A stretch of DNA of 64,000 bases, from positions 2,800,001-2,864,000 of the forward strand of contig NW_024103874.1 of the NCBI RefSeq assembly GCF_003945595.2, read 5' to 3'. Each line of letters begins with the position of its first letter. Position 1 is the first letter of the stretch. The DNA is from Pipra filicauda. Its lineage: Eukaryota; Chordata; Aves; Passeriformes; Pipridae. The notes below the pieces were generated by a model that was not told the origin of the DNA, did no database searches, and was given only the letters and a program-made list of their open reading frames with translations. The translations under genes and the position numbers were made by a program. Positions 1 to 8,102 of the stretch are shown piece by piece.

Positions 1-128
1 GCAGCACATTAGGCTCTGCTTTTGTCCAGATGGGCATACATGTAAAGATTCACCAGTTCCACAAGCAGTGGTGGGGCTTGGAGGCAGTGCCATTGCAATA
101 ATACTGATGGCTTTCTTATTAATACTGG
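1..128 (+). CDS. Cadherin (CDH26-like) exon: membrane-proximal segment and first part of transmembrane helix (partial, enters from left edge)
   Basis: The frame starting at base 2 is open and reads a Cys-containing extracellular juxtamembrane stretch (RLCFCPDGHTCKDSP) followed by a hydrophobic run (AVVGLGGSAIAIILMAFLLI). This is the arrangement of cadherins that keep a Cys-rich membrane-proximal domain. The exon ends at a strong donor (CTGG|GTAAGT at 128/129) after the first base of a codon (phase 1). The next exon supplies the missing two bases and the rest of the helix. The protein would be a single-pass adhesion receptor; the extracellular cadherin repeats lie left of the window. Reading past the donor reaches a stop almost at once (TAA at 134-136). 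Family assignment is firm from the assembled tail. The member is inferred: CDH26 is favoured and a desmocollin-like gene is the main alternative. Confidence 0.85.
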
Positions 129-581
129 GTAAGTAACTTATGTGTGCAGATTATCTGTCATCTGCCCATTGGGTCTCATGTAATTGCAGCTCATGAACTA
201 AAATCTACTAAAATTATGATTATAGATTGTCTAGATGGTGACTGGAAAATGCAAATTGTCATTAAGCTGAACTCTATAGTACAACAAAGTAAATATTCTT
301 GTTTGCATTGAATAAAATTCAATACTTGACTTTTTTGACATTAACTGTGTACTGCCAAACTGGAATTAATGAATTCCTCTCATGGGGTTACACTTGTTCT
401 AGAGCTGTAGCAGCTCATGTTGGTTAATGCTGGAGAGATGAACTATGGATTCTTTATGAAGGAAAATGAATGGATTATCTGAGCACTATTGCTCTGGTTA
501 CCTGGGTGACCTATTCTGTCTGCTGCTCAGGGCAGTGCTCTGTGCAAACAGCAGCTTGCCTGTTTGTAGCAGGCTCCCTGC
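129..581 (+). other. Intron, left flank of the provirus
   Basis: AT-rich intron between the two transmembrane-coding exons, up to the provirus insertion point. No coding signal or recognisable repeat was seen. The whole intron runs 129-3856. Without the provirus and one copy of the target duplication it would be only about 600 bp, in line with the short introns that follow. Confidence 0.7.
576..581. repeat. Left target-site duplication of the provirus (CCCTGC)
   Basis: CCCTGC directly precedes the TG of the 5' LTR and is repeated exactly at 3700-3705 after the CA of the 3' LTR. A 6-bp duplication is typical of alpha- and betaretroviral integrases. It shows a genuine integration that has not recombined with another locus. 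Confidence 0.92.
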
Positions 582-914
582 TGTGGAGAAGCAAGATTCA
601 GGATGGGAACAGTTCCAGGCATGGAGAAAAGCATACAGCAATTGGCAGGACTTTCATATGGACTTTACTGTTATTATGCGGTTTCACTGTATTCATGCTA
701 CACAGTGCACAACTGCACATGCCCAGGATTCCTCCTCCCCCTTTTGCCTGTGCCCTGTTCCGATTTGCTCCCCCATTTGTCTGTCTGATAGCCCACTCGA
801 TGTTCTGCCGCCTTCCCCTGGCGGGACGGTTAAGAATCGGGCACACGCCTGGATAAAAAAGTCTGCTTGCACCCTTCCTCGTGTCCTGTCCCCTCTTCCC
901 TTCGGACCGCGACA
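582..914 (+). repeat. 5' LTR of the provirus (333 bp)
   Basis: Begins TGTGGAGAAG and ends GACCGCGACA (TG...CA). It matches the 3' LTR except for 7 substitutions and an 18-bp segment, present here around 667-685 and missing from the 3' copy. The polyadenylation hexamer that is AATAAA in the 3' LTR reads GATAAA here, near 852. This would favour read-through from the 5' end. It could be original variation or decay. No clear TATAAA box was recognised. Confidence 0.93.
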
Positions 915-916
915 GA

Positions 917-934
917 TGGCGCTCACCGTCGGGC
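917..934 (+). promoter_or_regulatory. Primer binding site, tRNA-Lys type
   Basis: Two bases after the LTR comes an 18-nt site starting TGGCGC. By eye it matches 15 of 18 positions of the tRNA-Lys1,2 primer binding site used by several betaretroviruses and lentiviruses. The mismatches are at positions 7, 10 and 14. The position and the TGG start are right for a PBS; the exact tRNA is an inference. Confidence 0.8.
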
Positions 935-1070
935 AGAAAAGGTTTTTACTTTAAGAAAACCTCTCCCACGCCACAAAGGGCTCAGACAGCGCTGAGAGAA
1001 GCGTTTTCGCCTCGCTGGTCCTTCCCGGTAGAACCCCAGATTACGGCAAGATAGCCACCGCACCGAGAAA

Positions 1071-1076
1071 GGTGAG
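1071..1076 (+). promoter_or_regulatory. Proviral leader splice donor (AAAG|GTGAGC)
   Basis: A near-consensus donor lies between the PBS and the gag start, where retroviruses carry the major donor for subgenomic RNA. The matching acceptor candidate is at 3148-3149. Splicing between them would remove gag and leave a short RNA. The donor could also splice into cadherin exons downstream. Confidence 0.55.
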
Positions 1077-1128
1077 CTCCGGGAAAAACCTCTAATCCCA
1101 TCTCCCACCCTCACAAAATAATTTCGCA

Positions 1129-3102
1129 ATGGGCCTCTCGCTATCTACCCCTCAAAAGTTTGTATACCGCAAGCTTAAAGACTTTATTTTGGAAAATGGA
1201 CACCCTTTAGACAAAAAATCCGCAAAATCCCTTGCTAAATGGCTTGAAAACAGAGGGGAAGCAATCTCCGACAACATGTCCCTGAAAGACTGGGAGAAAA
1301 TTGGATACAATATCTGGAGAGCGAAAGAGAGGGGAGACAAAACGGCTACTGAAGCGTTAATTGCTTGGAGATTGATTTTGATGGTGCTACAACATCAAAT
1401 AACCAGTCCCAATGAAAATCTCCAAGAATCTGAGCAAAAATCCAAGCCCCCATCCCCGACAAAAGACAAGCCCCGGAAAAACGAGCACGGCGGGAGGGAA
1501 AAAAGCGGCGCAGGGAACACGCGGTCTTGGCAACATGGCGACGGGGGGGGGGAAGGGCGCTTGCACGCGCACGGGGCCGAAGCACGCGGGGGGAGATCGC
1601 GGGAACGCACGCCGCGTGGCAGCATGTGGCAGCACAAACTTTTCGCGCGCGCTCCGTCGGTCCCGTCCCCTAGCCCGCCCGCGCGGACTCCGCCGGCACC
1701 GCCCTCCAGCCCGCCCGTGGAAGCTCGGCCGGCACCGCCCCCCAGCCCGCCTTCGCGTCCGCCCCCCTACGCCCCCGGCACGCCCAAGGACCCTCCCACC
1801 AGAACGCCCTCTCCCTCCAGCGCTGTTTCTACCCCCACGTCATCACCCTCCCGGGGTAGACGGAAACTAAGGAGCAGGACCAGAGCCTCTCCCGACGATA
1901 ACACCCGGGAAGATGGCCACGCCCATGAAGCCTTTGTTACCGAGGCTCCCGGCAGTTGCAGGATGGCAAATACCTCTCTTCCATGCAACGATATTTGGAA
2001 AGCTTTCCGGACAGAAGCCGCACAGGCTAACGATGCCGAGTTTTTAAAAGCTTTTCCAATTTACCTAGAGGAAGGTCGTGCCCCCGAGTGGCGTCCGGTG
2101 TCTTATACCATGTTAAAGGACATCAAAAAAGCGATTGTAGAGTATGGTTTAGGCTCACCCTATACTGTTGGACTTTTTGAATCGTTTTTTCTCGCCTGCC
2201 GTTTAATACCTTATGATATCAAAGCGGTAATTAATGGACTGTTATCGACTGTGCAGGCATCCGTTTTTGAAGCGGAATGGAAACGTCTTATAGTTAAATA
2301 TGTCAATGAAAAGATGGAGAGGCGTGGTATTCCTGTAAAAAATGCTATTGATATGCTGTATGGAGAAGGCAACTATGCGAGCCGACAAGACCAGGCTCTT
2401 GTGGATTTAAAATACCTAGATATTACAAAAGATCTGGCAATGGAAGCCTTTAAAAAGGTTGCTGATGCATATGTCCAAACACCCTCCTTCACCCTAATTC
2501 ATCAGGGCTCAACAGAACCTTTTGTGGACTTTATAACCCGGCTAAGGGAAGCTATAGTATGGCAAGTCCAGCAAAAGGAAAGCCAAGACATTTTGTTTAA
2601 TAAACTTGTGATTGAAAAGGCTAATGAGGATTGCCAACAAGCCTTAAAAATGCTAAAAGATCCCACACTCCTGGAGATGATAGAAGCTTGTAAGAATGTG
2701 GGGTCTAATTCTCATAAAGCAAGACTAATAGCTGAAGCTTTAGCTAGACCACAAACCTGTTTTCACTGTAGTGAGACAAGACATATTAAAAAGAATTGCC
2801 CACAATTAACTACAAAGACTGAGCTTCCAAAGACGCCGTGCAAACGATGTGGGAAAGGCAGACACTGGACTAAAGATTGCCGCTCTCTTACTAACATCTA
2901 TGGAGAACTGCTGCCTCCTAAAAAGTCATCAGACTTGAGAAGAAAAGTGACTTTTAATTCAATGCCAGATCTTAAACAGTGCACCTGTGAGCTGTCAAGA
3001 AACAAGGCAGCACCCCCTCAACTGCGTTCCATCCTGCGTAACCCATCCCTTCAGCAAGTGCCAGCAAACCACAACAATCCCTACAGTTCCCTTATCACGT
3101 GA
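1129..3102 (+). CDS. gag: Endogenous retroviral Gag polyprotein, intact 657-residue frame
   Basis: Structural polyprotein of a betaretrovirus-like element. The ATG follows the leader and encodes MGLSLS, a good N-myristoylation signal. Residues 8-90 look like a betaretroviral matrix (p10-type) domain. Residues 105-260 are Pro/Arg-rich with imperfect tandem repeats and a PPPY late-domain motif at 211-214, expected to recruit Nedd4-type ubiquitin ligases for budding. Residues 285-540 form the capsid, with the major homology region at about 459-475 (QGSTEPFVDFITRL). Two CCHC zinc knuckles follow at 544-557 and 571-584. The first lacks the usual Gly after its second Cys (CFHC-SETRH-IKKNC); the second is closer to canonical. 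About 70 residues after the second knuckle are unrecognised and may come from the join created by the large deletion. There are no in-frame stops, so assembly-competent Gag is possible. No protease is encoded to mature it. GC content is much higher in the Pro-rich part than in the surrounding DNA. Confidence 0.93.
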   Translation: MGLSLSTPQKFVYRKLKDFILENGHPLDKKSAKSLAKWLENRGEAISDNMSLKDWEKIGYNIWRAKERGDKTATEALIAWRLILMVLQHQITSPNENLQESEQKSKPPSPTKDKPRKNEHGGREKSGAGNTRSWQHGDGGGEGRLHAHGAEARGGRSRERTPRGSMWQHKLFARAPSVPSPSPPARTPPAPPSSPPVEARPAPPPSPPSRPPPYAPGTPKDPPTRTPSPSSAVSTPTSSPSRGRRKLRSRTRASPDDNTREDGHAHEAFVTEAPGSCRMANTSLPCNDIWKAFRTEAAQANDAEFLKAFPIYLEEGRAPEWRPVSYTMLKDIKKAIVEYGLGSPYTVGLFESFFLACRLIPYDIKAVINGLLSTVQASVFEAEWKRLIVKYVNEKMERRGIPVKNAIDMLYGEGNYASRQDQALVDLKYLDITKDLAMEAFKKVADAYVQTPSFTLIHQGSTEPFVDFITRLREAIVWQVQQKESQDILFNKLVIEKANEDCQQALKMLKDPTLLEMIEACKNVGSNSHKARLIAEALARPQTCFHCSETRHIKKNCPQLTTKTELPKTPCKRCGKGRHWTKDCRSLTNIYGELLPPKKSSDLRRKVTFNSMPDLKQCTCELSRNKAAPPQLRSILRNPSLQQVPANHNNPYSSLIT

Positions 3103-3147
3103 TCCCAATCCTAAATTCTCCCTTCTAACATGTTCTGCTTACTTTCC

Positions 3148-3149
3148 AG
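3148..3149 (+). promoter_or_regulatory. Candidate proviral splice acceptor
   Basis: A pyrimidine-rich tract (TTCTGCTTACTTTCCAG) ends here, just after the gag stop and before the env remnant. In full-length relatives an acceptor in this position would feed env. It pairs with the leader donor at 1071/1072. Confidence 0.4.
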
Positions 3150-3240
3150 GATCTCGTAGTCCACAGAAGACCACTATCACTAAGCTTTTAGACACCATGG
3201 AGCAGTGGCATCTCGGGCTGGAAACAATTTTAGGGGGGGA

Positions 3241-3369
3241 GTCACTCAGCAAATGCAGCTGTCCACTTGTTTTGAAATTTTGCTTTCTCTGTTTGTTTTG
3301 TTACTAACTATTTCTTGTGTCACAGCATGCTGCAAGAAGGACTATCGCAGCAGGCATCTTTCAAACTAA
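3241..3369 (+). pseudogene. env remnant: C-terminal membrane anchor and short cytoplasmic tail
   Basis: A frame that is open from 3184 and ends at TAA 3367-3369 reads a hydrophobic anchor of about 17 residues (EILLSLFVLLLTISCV), then a di-Cys and basic tail (ACCKKDYR) and a stop directly before the polypurine tract. This is where the end of env lies in a complete provirus, and the composition fits. No surface subunit, furin site or fusion peptide is present, so the fragment cannot act as an envelope. A separate 36-codon frame (3197-3307) with a good start context (ACACCATGG) overlaps it in another phase; the frames run past each other across a 7-G run at 3233-3239. Confidence 0.55.
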
Positions 3370-3370
3370 T

Positions 3371-3384
3371 AAGAAAGGGTGAGA
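3371..3384 (+). promoter_or_regulatory. Polypurine tract of the provirus
   Basis: AAGAAAGGGTGAGA is all purine except one T and directly abuts the TG of the 3' LTR. This is the position of the plus-strand primer. Confidence 0.75.
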
Positions 3385-3699
3385 TGTGGAGAAGCAAGAT
3401 TCAGGATGGGAACAGTTCCAGGCATGGAGAAAAGCATACAGCAATTGGCAGGACTTTCATATGGACTTTCACTGTATTCATGCTACACAGTGCACAACTG
3501 CACATGCCCAGGCTTCCTCCTCCCCCTTTTGCCTGTGCCCTGTTCTGATTTGCTCCCCCATTTGTCTGTCTGATAGCCCACTCGATGTTCTGCCGCCTGC
3601 CCCTGGTGGGACGGTTAAGAATCGGGCACGCGCCTGAATAAACAAGTCTGCTTGCACCCTTCCTCGTGTCCTGTCCCCTCTTCCCTTCGGACCGCGACA
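3385..3699 (+). repeat. 3' LTR of the provirus (315 bp)
   Basis: Starts TGTGGAGAAG and ends GACCGCGACA, and lacks the 18-bp segment found in the 5' LTR. It carries an intact AATAAA at 3637-3642. Because the element is in the same orientation as the cadherin gene, this signal could also end host transcripts inside the intron. Confidence 0.93.
3637..3642 (+). terminator. Polyadenylation signal AATAAA in the 3' LTR
   Basis: AATAAA followed by GTCTGCTTGC and a C/T-rich stretch, the usual R/U5 layout. The same site in the 5' LTR has GATAAA. Confidence 0.65.
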
Positions 3700-3705
3700 C
3701 CCTGC
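3700..3705. repeat. Right target-site duplication of the provirus (CCCTGC)
   Basis: Exact copy of 576-581, directly after the 3' LTR. Confidence 0.92.
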
Positions 3706-3856
3706 TCCAGCCAAGCATTCCCTCTGCACAGCTGCACTGCTGGAGATTCCTGAGGGAGCTCCTTTGGCACTGGGCTGTGTCCCTCACCAATCCATGTGTT
3801 GAGCCATACCCATCTGCCCACAATGCCCATTTCCTTTCCCTTCCTTGTTTACACAG

Positions 3857-3981
3857 TTTCCAGCATTCTGCTTTGCTGGTGTCTCGGGTCAGGGGCTAAA
3901 AGCAAAGCTGTTGTTCCACCTCAGGAAGGTGAACAGACTTTAATCAGCTATAATGAAGAGAGAAGAAGTTCTTTTTCTGAG
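3857..3981 (+). CDS. Cadherin (CDH26-like) exon: second half of transmembrane helix and juxtamembrane tail
   Basis: Follows an acceptor (TTGTTTACACAG) and completes the codon begun at 128, so the hydrophobic helix runs on unbroken (VSSILLCWCLG). The cytoplasmic start is basic and Ser/Glu-rich (GAKSKAVVPPQEGEQTLISY, then EERRSSFSE). The Cys pair at the inner membrane face could be palmitoylated. The exon ends exactly at a codon boundary with the donor GAG|GTAAGT at 3981/3982. The helix join across a 3.7-kb intron is strong support that these are real exons. The following intron (3982-4387) shows nothing recognisable. Confidence 0.85.
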
Positions 3982-4387
3982 GTAAGTGCAAAAGCATATA
4001 TTCACATTACCCCACCAGTGCTGTATGGCTGAACCTGCAACTAATCATCTCTGAAATTATGTTTCCTCTGGTTTTGGAATTGAGCAAAATAAAGGGGTTT
4101 TGCCACTAAGCATATCTGGGGAGTGGTGTTCTACATGGACTGGATAATGCCACTCTGGGGACATATTACCACTCCTGCCATTTTTCAGTATCAGCAGGAC
4201 CTTCTTCCCAGGTGCCTCATCCTGCTGGTGAATCCAGTAGATGGGAAGCACAGTATCTCTTGTCACACATTGCAGTGTGTTCAACGAGGGACTAAATGGA
4301 AGTGAAAAATGGAATAGTCTGCAAAAGTGTGATCCTTCCCAGCCCAGTTCAGTTCCTTATTAACACCAGCCCTCTCCCTGTGTGCAG

Positions 4388-4462
4388 GCTAAGCTGGATA
4401 TTGCACAACGTGCTGCTCCAACACCTGTGTCTGTGGAGGCTGGAAAAGAAGGGATTGCTGAG
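4388..4462 (+). CDS. Cadherin (CDH26-like) small cytoplasmic exon (25 codons)
   Basis: Acceptor CCTGTGTGCAG, open phase 0, donor GAG|GTAACT. It encodes a low-complexity Ala/Glu/Pro stretch (AKLDIAQRAAPTPVSVEAGK...). Length is a multiple of three and both junctions are phase 0, so skipping it would keep the frame. The intron that follows (4463-5312) holds no recognised element. Confidence 0.75.
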
Positions 4463-5312
4463 GTAACTGCCTGGTTCCTGATGTAAATGCCCTTTTTTAT
4501 ACCACAGACATTGGTATCCCAAGAATGAGGTCTGGTATTATTAACAGTAGGAAGAGTAATACAATGTCATTCAATTGGAAAATAAGGAAGTGTAAGTTCT
4601 TCCAAAATTCTTATCACAGTACCTGAATTGATATGCACAAAATTTTATTCTGTCAAAAACATGCTGGTCAACAACTTCTACCTAACATACTGTAAAAGTG
4701 TGGGCAGGATTTATGAGTATTTTTGTGACTGTAAGATGCACTTCTGGGGTTTGAAGACTTCTGAGTTTTTTACTGTGGACTTTTGTATTATATTATCTTT
4801 TTATTGTAAAGAATACCAGAAAGAAAATTATGGTCTACATCAGTAGGTGATTGCCATGTGTTTTGTTTATAAGTACATAGGGATCACAAAGAGACTCTAA
4901 GAACAATCTGTGTCTTACAGCAGGCAAAGAAAACGTAAAATAGTCTTTTTTATATATGTGAGAACCCAATTCCTCAATCCTTAAGATCATAGTTAGGAGC
5001 TAGGATTCCCCATGTGATTTGAGGTCATGTTTGGTGCCATTAATGAAAAGGAAATTATAAATTTAGAGGAAGAAAGAGGTTTAATTACTGCAGATGATGA
5101 AGAATGCTGACAGTTGGTGACTCCATGTATGCATGGAGACTGTATTCACAAGGAGAAACAGTTCCTGAACAGAATAAGCTGCAATTTAACTGAAGAAGGC
5201 AGCACAAGAGGTGCAGCAGAGAGAAAGATAATTGAACTTATTTGCATCTGAAAAAAATATTAGGAGGTGATTTTATGCAGATCAAACCTCAGATCCTGTG
5301 TCTGTCTTCCAG

Positions 5313-5396
5313 AACTGCCTTTTCACTGATTACGAGATATTCCAAGCAAGACACCTGGGTTACCTCATACAGAGAGTGGAAAAAACACTGGGTTGG
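5313..5396 (+). CDS. Cadherin (CDH26-like) cytoplasmic exon (28 codons)
   Basis: Acceptor TGTCTTCCAG, phase 0, donor TTGG|GTAAGA. Encodes NCLFTDYEIFQARHLGYL and a further amphipathic stretch (IQRVEKTLGW). Both ends are phase 0 and fit the neighbouring exons. A weaker donor four bases earlier (CTGG|GTTGGG) would break the frame and was not chosen. The intron 5397-6077 shows no repeat. Confidence 0.75.
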
Positions 5397-6077
5397 GTAA
5401 GAAAGGAATGTAGAACTCCTCCTGTGTCAGGTTGGCTTTTAAGCATAGGAGAAAAGGCTTTCTAACCTGGACAGCTGCCCTGGCTTCAGCTGCTCTCAGC
5501 CCACACCTCAGAAGCATCGAAAGCAAGGGATATATTTGATGGGAAAACATTCAAGGCTCTTCCTTGTTGAAAATATCTTGTGTCTCAGACTTCTGGCTCC
5601 TTCTGGCTGGTCACCAGCAGTTACTGCAAGGCTGGGATCCATCACCTTTAAAAGCTCTTTAGGATGGAGAAGTGGGGCTAAAATGCTTTCTCTGGCAGGG
5701 TTAAAGTTTGGTTGCCTGCTCCTGCACTTCTGTGCCAACAGGGAAATTCTAATTCCTCTTACCATGTCCTGTGTGAGCCCTGCATGCTCACAGACCTGCC
5801 CTTCATGCCCCCATGCCATGGCAATCAGGTTCCCTTGGCAGCTCTCTGGTGCAGGGCAGATCCAATGCCCTTTTCTGCCTTGTTTGTACCCTGGGGGAAG
5901 TTCAGGCTCTGGAGCTTATTCAGCTGAGAGTTTTGTAAAACTTTTCCTTGTCAGAGGAAGGGTCATACTCTTCCCTGTAACTTCCTGGCTTACCTGTCTG
6001 ATTTGCATGCCATGAATTCCTTTAATTTTTAGAAGGGAACTTCTGTGATGACTTGCCTTGTTTGTTCCCTTCTTTAG

Positions 6078-6278
6078 AAACTGTATTACCAAACCACACT
6101 AGAAGATTCCAGGGACATTGATGAACCTTGCACATACTCTGAGGAAGGAGAACTAGAGCAAAGTGACTCCCCCTGCTCTGTCTCCATTGTCAGTGAAGAC
6201 CTGCCTGTTGATTTTTTGAACACTCTGGGACCAGGGTTTTCTGCTCTGGAAAAAATCTGTCAGAAGAGATCTACATAA
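6078..6278 (+). CDS. Cadherin (CDH26-like) terminal coding exon with catenin-binding motif
   Basis: Acceptor CCCTTCTTTAG, phase 0, 66 codons then TAA. It reads an acidic/Ser stretch (YSEEGELEQSDSPCSVSIV) and then LPVDFLNTLGPGFSALEKI ending in CQKRST. The FLxxLGPxFxxL core is the C-terminal catenin-binding signature shared by classical and desmosomal cadherins, which links the receptor to beta-catenin or plakoglobin. The protein ends just after it, so it lacks the long repeat tail of desmogleins. A desmocollin tail has a similar spacing, but desmocollins code their cytoplasmic region in fewer, larger exons. CDH26 therefore remains the best fit. Confidence 0.88.
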   Translation, partial: KLYYQTTLEDSRDIDEPCTYSEEGELEQSDSPCSVSIVSEDLPVDFLNTLGPGFSALEKICQKRST

Positions 6279-7563
6279 TTCAATTAATTTCAGAATAATG
6301 TGACTACTTTATGGTGTTGCAAAGGCTTCTGGCAGGAGCACTGACAATTTCAGAAAAAAGAACCATCTGTCCTTGAAAAGCTTTGCAGTGTGTTTGCACC
6401 ACGAGGACCTGGCCTTTTATTCCTCCTGCCTGCACTGTCTGCACAAGGGCAGCCAAGAACATGACGTGTCTGGAGGGTTCACTCTACTCTGCAGAGATGA
6501 TGGAAGGATTTTGGCACATTTGTGCAGACTTGCACAAATAGAAGATCTGATATTAAGGATCCTCAATTTAGTATGCAAAGGAAAAAAAAAAAAAACCAGA
6601 TCTACTAGGTTTGAAATTCCAGCCAAAGTCCCATATGGAAATAAGCCAGTTTTGAACAGAGAAGGCAATTACCTGTTGGGGCAGTAATATAGTCCTTTCT
6701 CCAGTAAGTGTTCTCTTCTAAATCCAAGATTAATTTTTGCACAGTGCCATGTGGATCTGACTTGACTTTTCTGCCTGTATGACGCTGAAACTTCGAGGAG
6801 AAGGAACTTCTGCTCTTGTGTGGCTGTACCCACAGACGGACAGGAGAGGTCTGCACGTCCTTCCTTCGAGCAGGAAAAGGCACTTTTGGTCCTTGTGTGT
6901 TGTGCTGGCATCTGCTGGTGGTTGGGATTATGGCAGTGCTGTAAACACTCGCTAAGAAAATGTTGGCAGATAAGATCTGGTTATTCCTCTCGGTGAAATA
7001 ACTACCTGCTCCAAATGAGCCACAGATGACTGTGAGGAGGAAATCCATGGGTTTCCTCAAGCATCACTAATTAAACAGGGGAAATGATAAATAAGGGACA
7101 GTATCAAACTTCCCTATTAGGAAACCACAGGTGTGTTACTTTTAAATTTTGAGGTTTGGACATGTCTGACTGAGTGTGATTGACCAATGCTTGGTTATGG
7201 CACCAGGGCTGTTGTGTTACACTACAGGGATGAGGGGGAATAGCTCAGGACAGAGTATTCTGCCTTTAGGTGAGTTATACATGCAGTAAGTGGTGGATCA
7301 GTCACAAATCTTACTTCTGTTCTACTATAATTCTATGCTGAAAGAAAAATGCTTTGCCTAAGGCAAACACTAAGTCTGGTAGCTAAGACACTGGTTTTCT
7401 GTTTCAAAGTTTACTTAAACAATGCATTATGCTTTTGCTCAGATATTATTAACTAATAATTCAGGGCTGGAAACTTCAGTCAAGTGTGATAAAAGAATCT
7501 GGCTGACTGGCAGGCAGCTACGTTTTCCTAAATGCCAGCAGCAAGATTTGTTTGCACAATAAA
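6279..7563 (+). other. Probable 3'UTR of the cadherin gene
   Basis: Non-coding sequence directly after the stop codon. There is no early AATAAA. The first candidate signals are ATTAAA at 7070-7075 and AATAAA at 7558-7563. An A-run lies near 6582-6595. The true transcript end cannot be fixed from sequence alone. Confidence 0.35.
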
Positions 7564-8102
7564 TCACTCCTGTGATATACTGGCCTTAACCTGTAATTCC
7601 AAGTGGAACACCTCAAGTCAGGTCAATGATTTGGCAGCACTGCTTATAACTGCGGTGATGTTTTTATTGCAAATGATAACCATATTGCTAAAATTAGAAT
7701 TATGCTGTGTTTTGCTATTTATTCTGAAAATTATGCAAGATTAAAAATAATAATGAAAATATTCTGTGTGTTTATTGTTCATGTAAACTTGTGTTGGGTT
7801 TGAAGCACACCATGTGTGCAGTCACCAAAGGTTACACGTGATCAGACCCACAGTTGCTAATGCCAGAGGCTTTCAAGAGATACAATGATTACTAAGAAGT
7901 GAAAATGAGGTATAAATCAGCACATTTCTCCCCTGCATCACACATTTGTGTCAATCACACCTTTAAAGACATTATTCAGGGGACCTGGCCAGTGAATGGC
8001 TCATAACTGTGTGAGGCTGAGGTTTCCATTAGGAGACAGACCAAGAGGTAAGTGTTAGAGGCAGCAGGTTGACTTGTGCCACAGATCACGCTGAATATTA
8101 TC
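7564..8102. other. Intergenic, nothing recognised
   Basis: AT-rich sequence between the probable cadherin 3' end and a CR1 fragment. No exon-like or repeat signal was seen. Confidence 0.5.

Larger units (their letters stand above)
582..3699 (+). mobile_element. Non-autonomous betaretrovirus-like (ERVK-type) provirus with LTRs and gag only
   Basis: The element is 3118 bp long and lies in the same orientation as the host gene. Order: 5' LTR (582-914), primer binding site (917-934), leader with splice donor (1071/1072), intact gag (1129-3102), a splice acceptor (3148-3149), a short env transmembrane remnant (3241-3369), polypurine tract (3371-3384), 3' LTR (3385-3699). Protease, reverse transcriptase, integrase and most of env are absent. 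The element could only have moved using enzymes supplied by a relative. By-eye comparison of the LTRs gives 7 substitutions over about 315 aligned bases plus one 18-bp indel, about 2% divergence, so the insertion is fairly young. Class II (betaretroviral) placement rests on the Lys-type PBS, the 6-bp target duplication, and the gag layout with a myristoylated matrix and two zinc knuckles. Confidence 0.93.

Noticed and set aside
1412..1870. 152-codon frame overlapping gag in another phase
   Set aside because: GC-rich Pro/Arg repeat DNA lowers stop frequency in all phases; the start context is weak.
6605..7060. 151-codon open frame on the - strand
   Set aside because: Lies within the probable cadherin 3'UTR, has no recognisable domain and an unremarkable composition.
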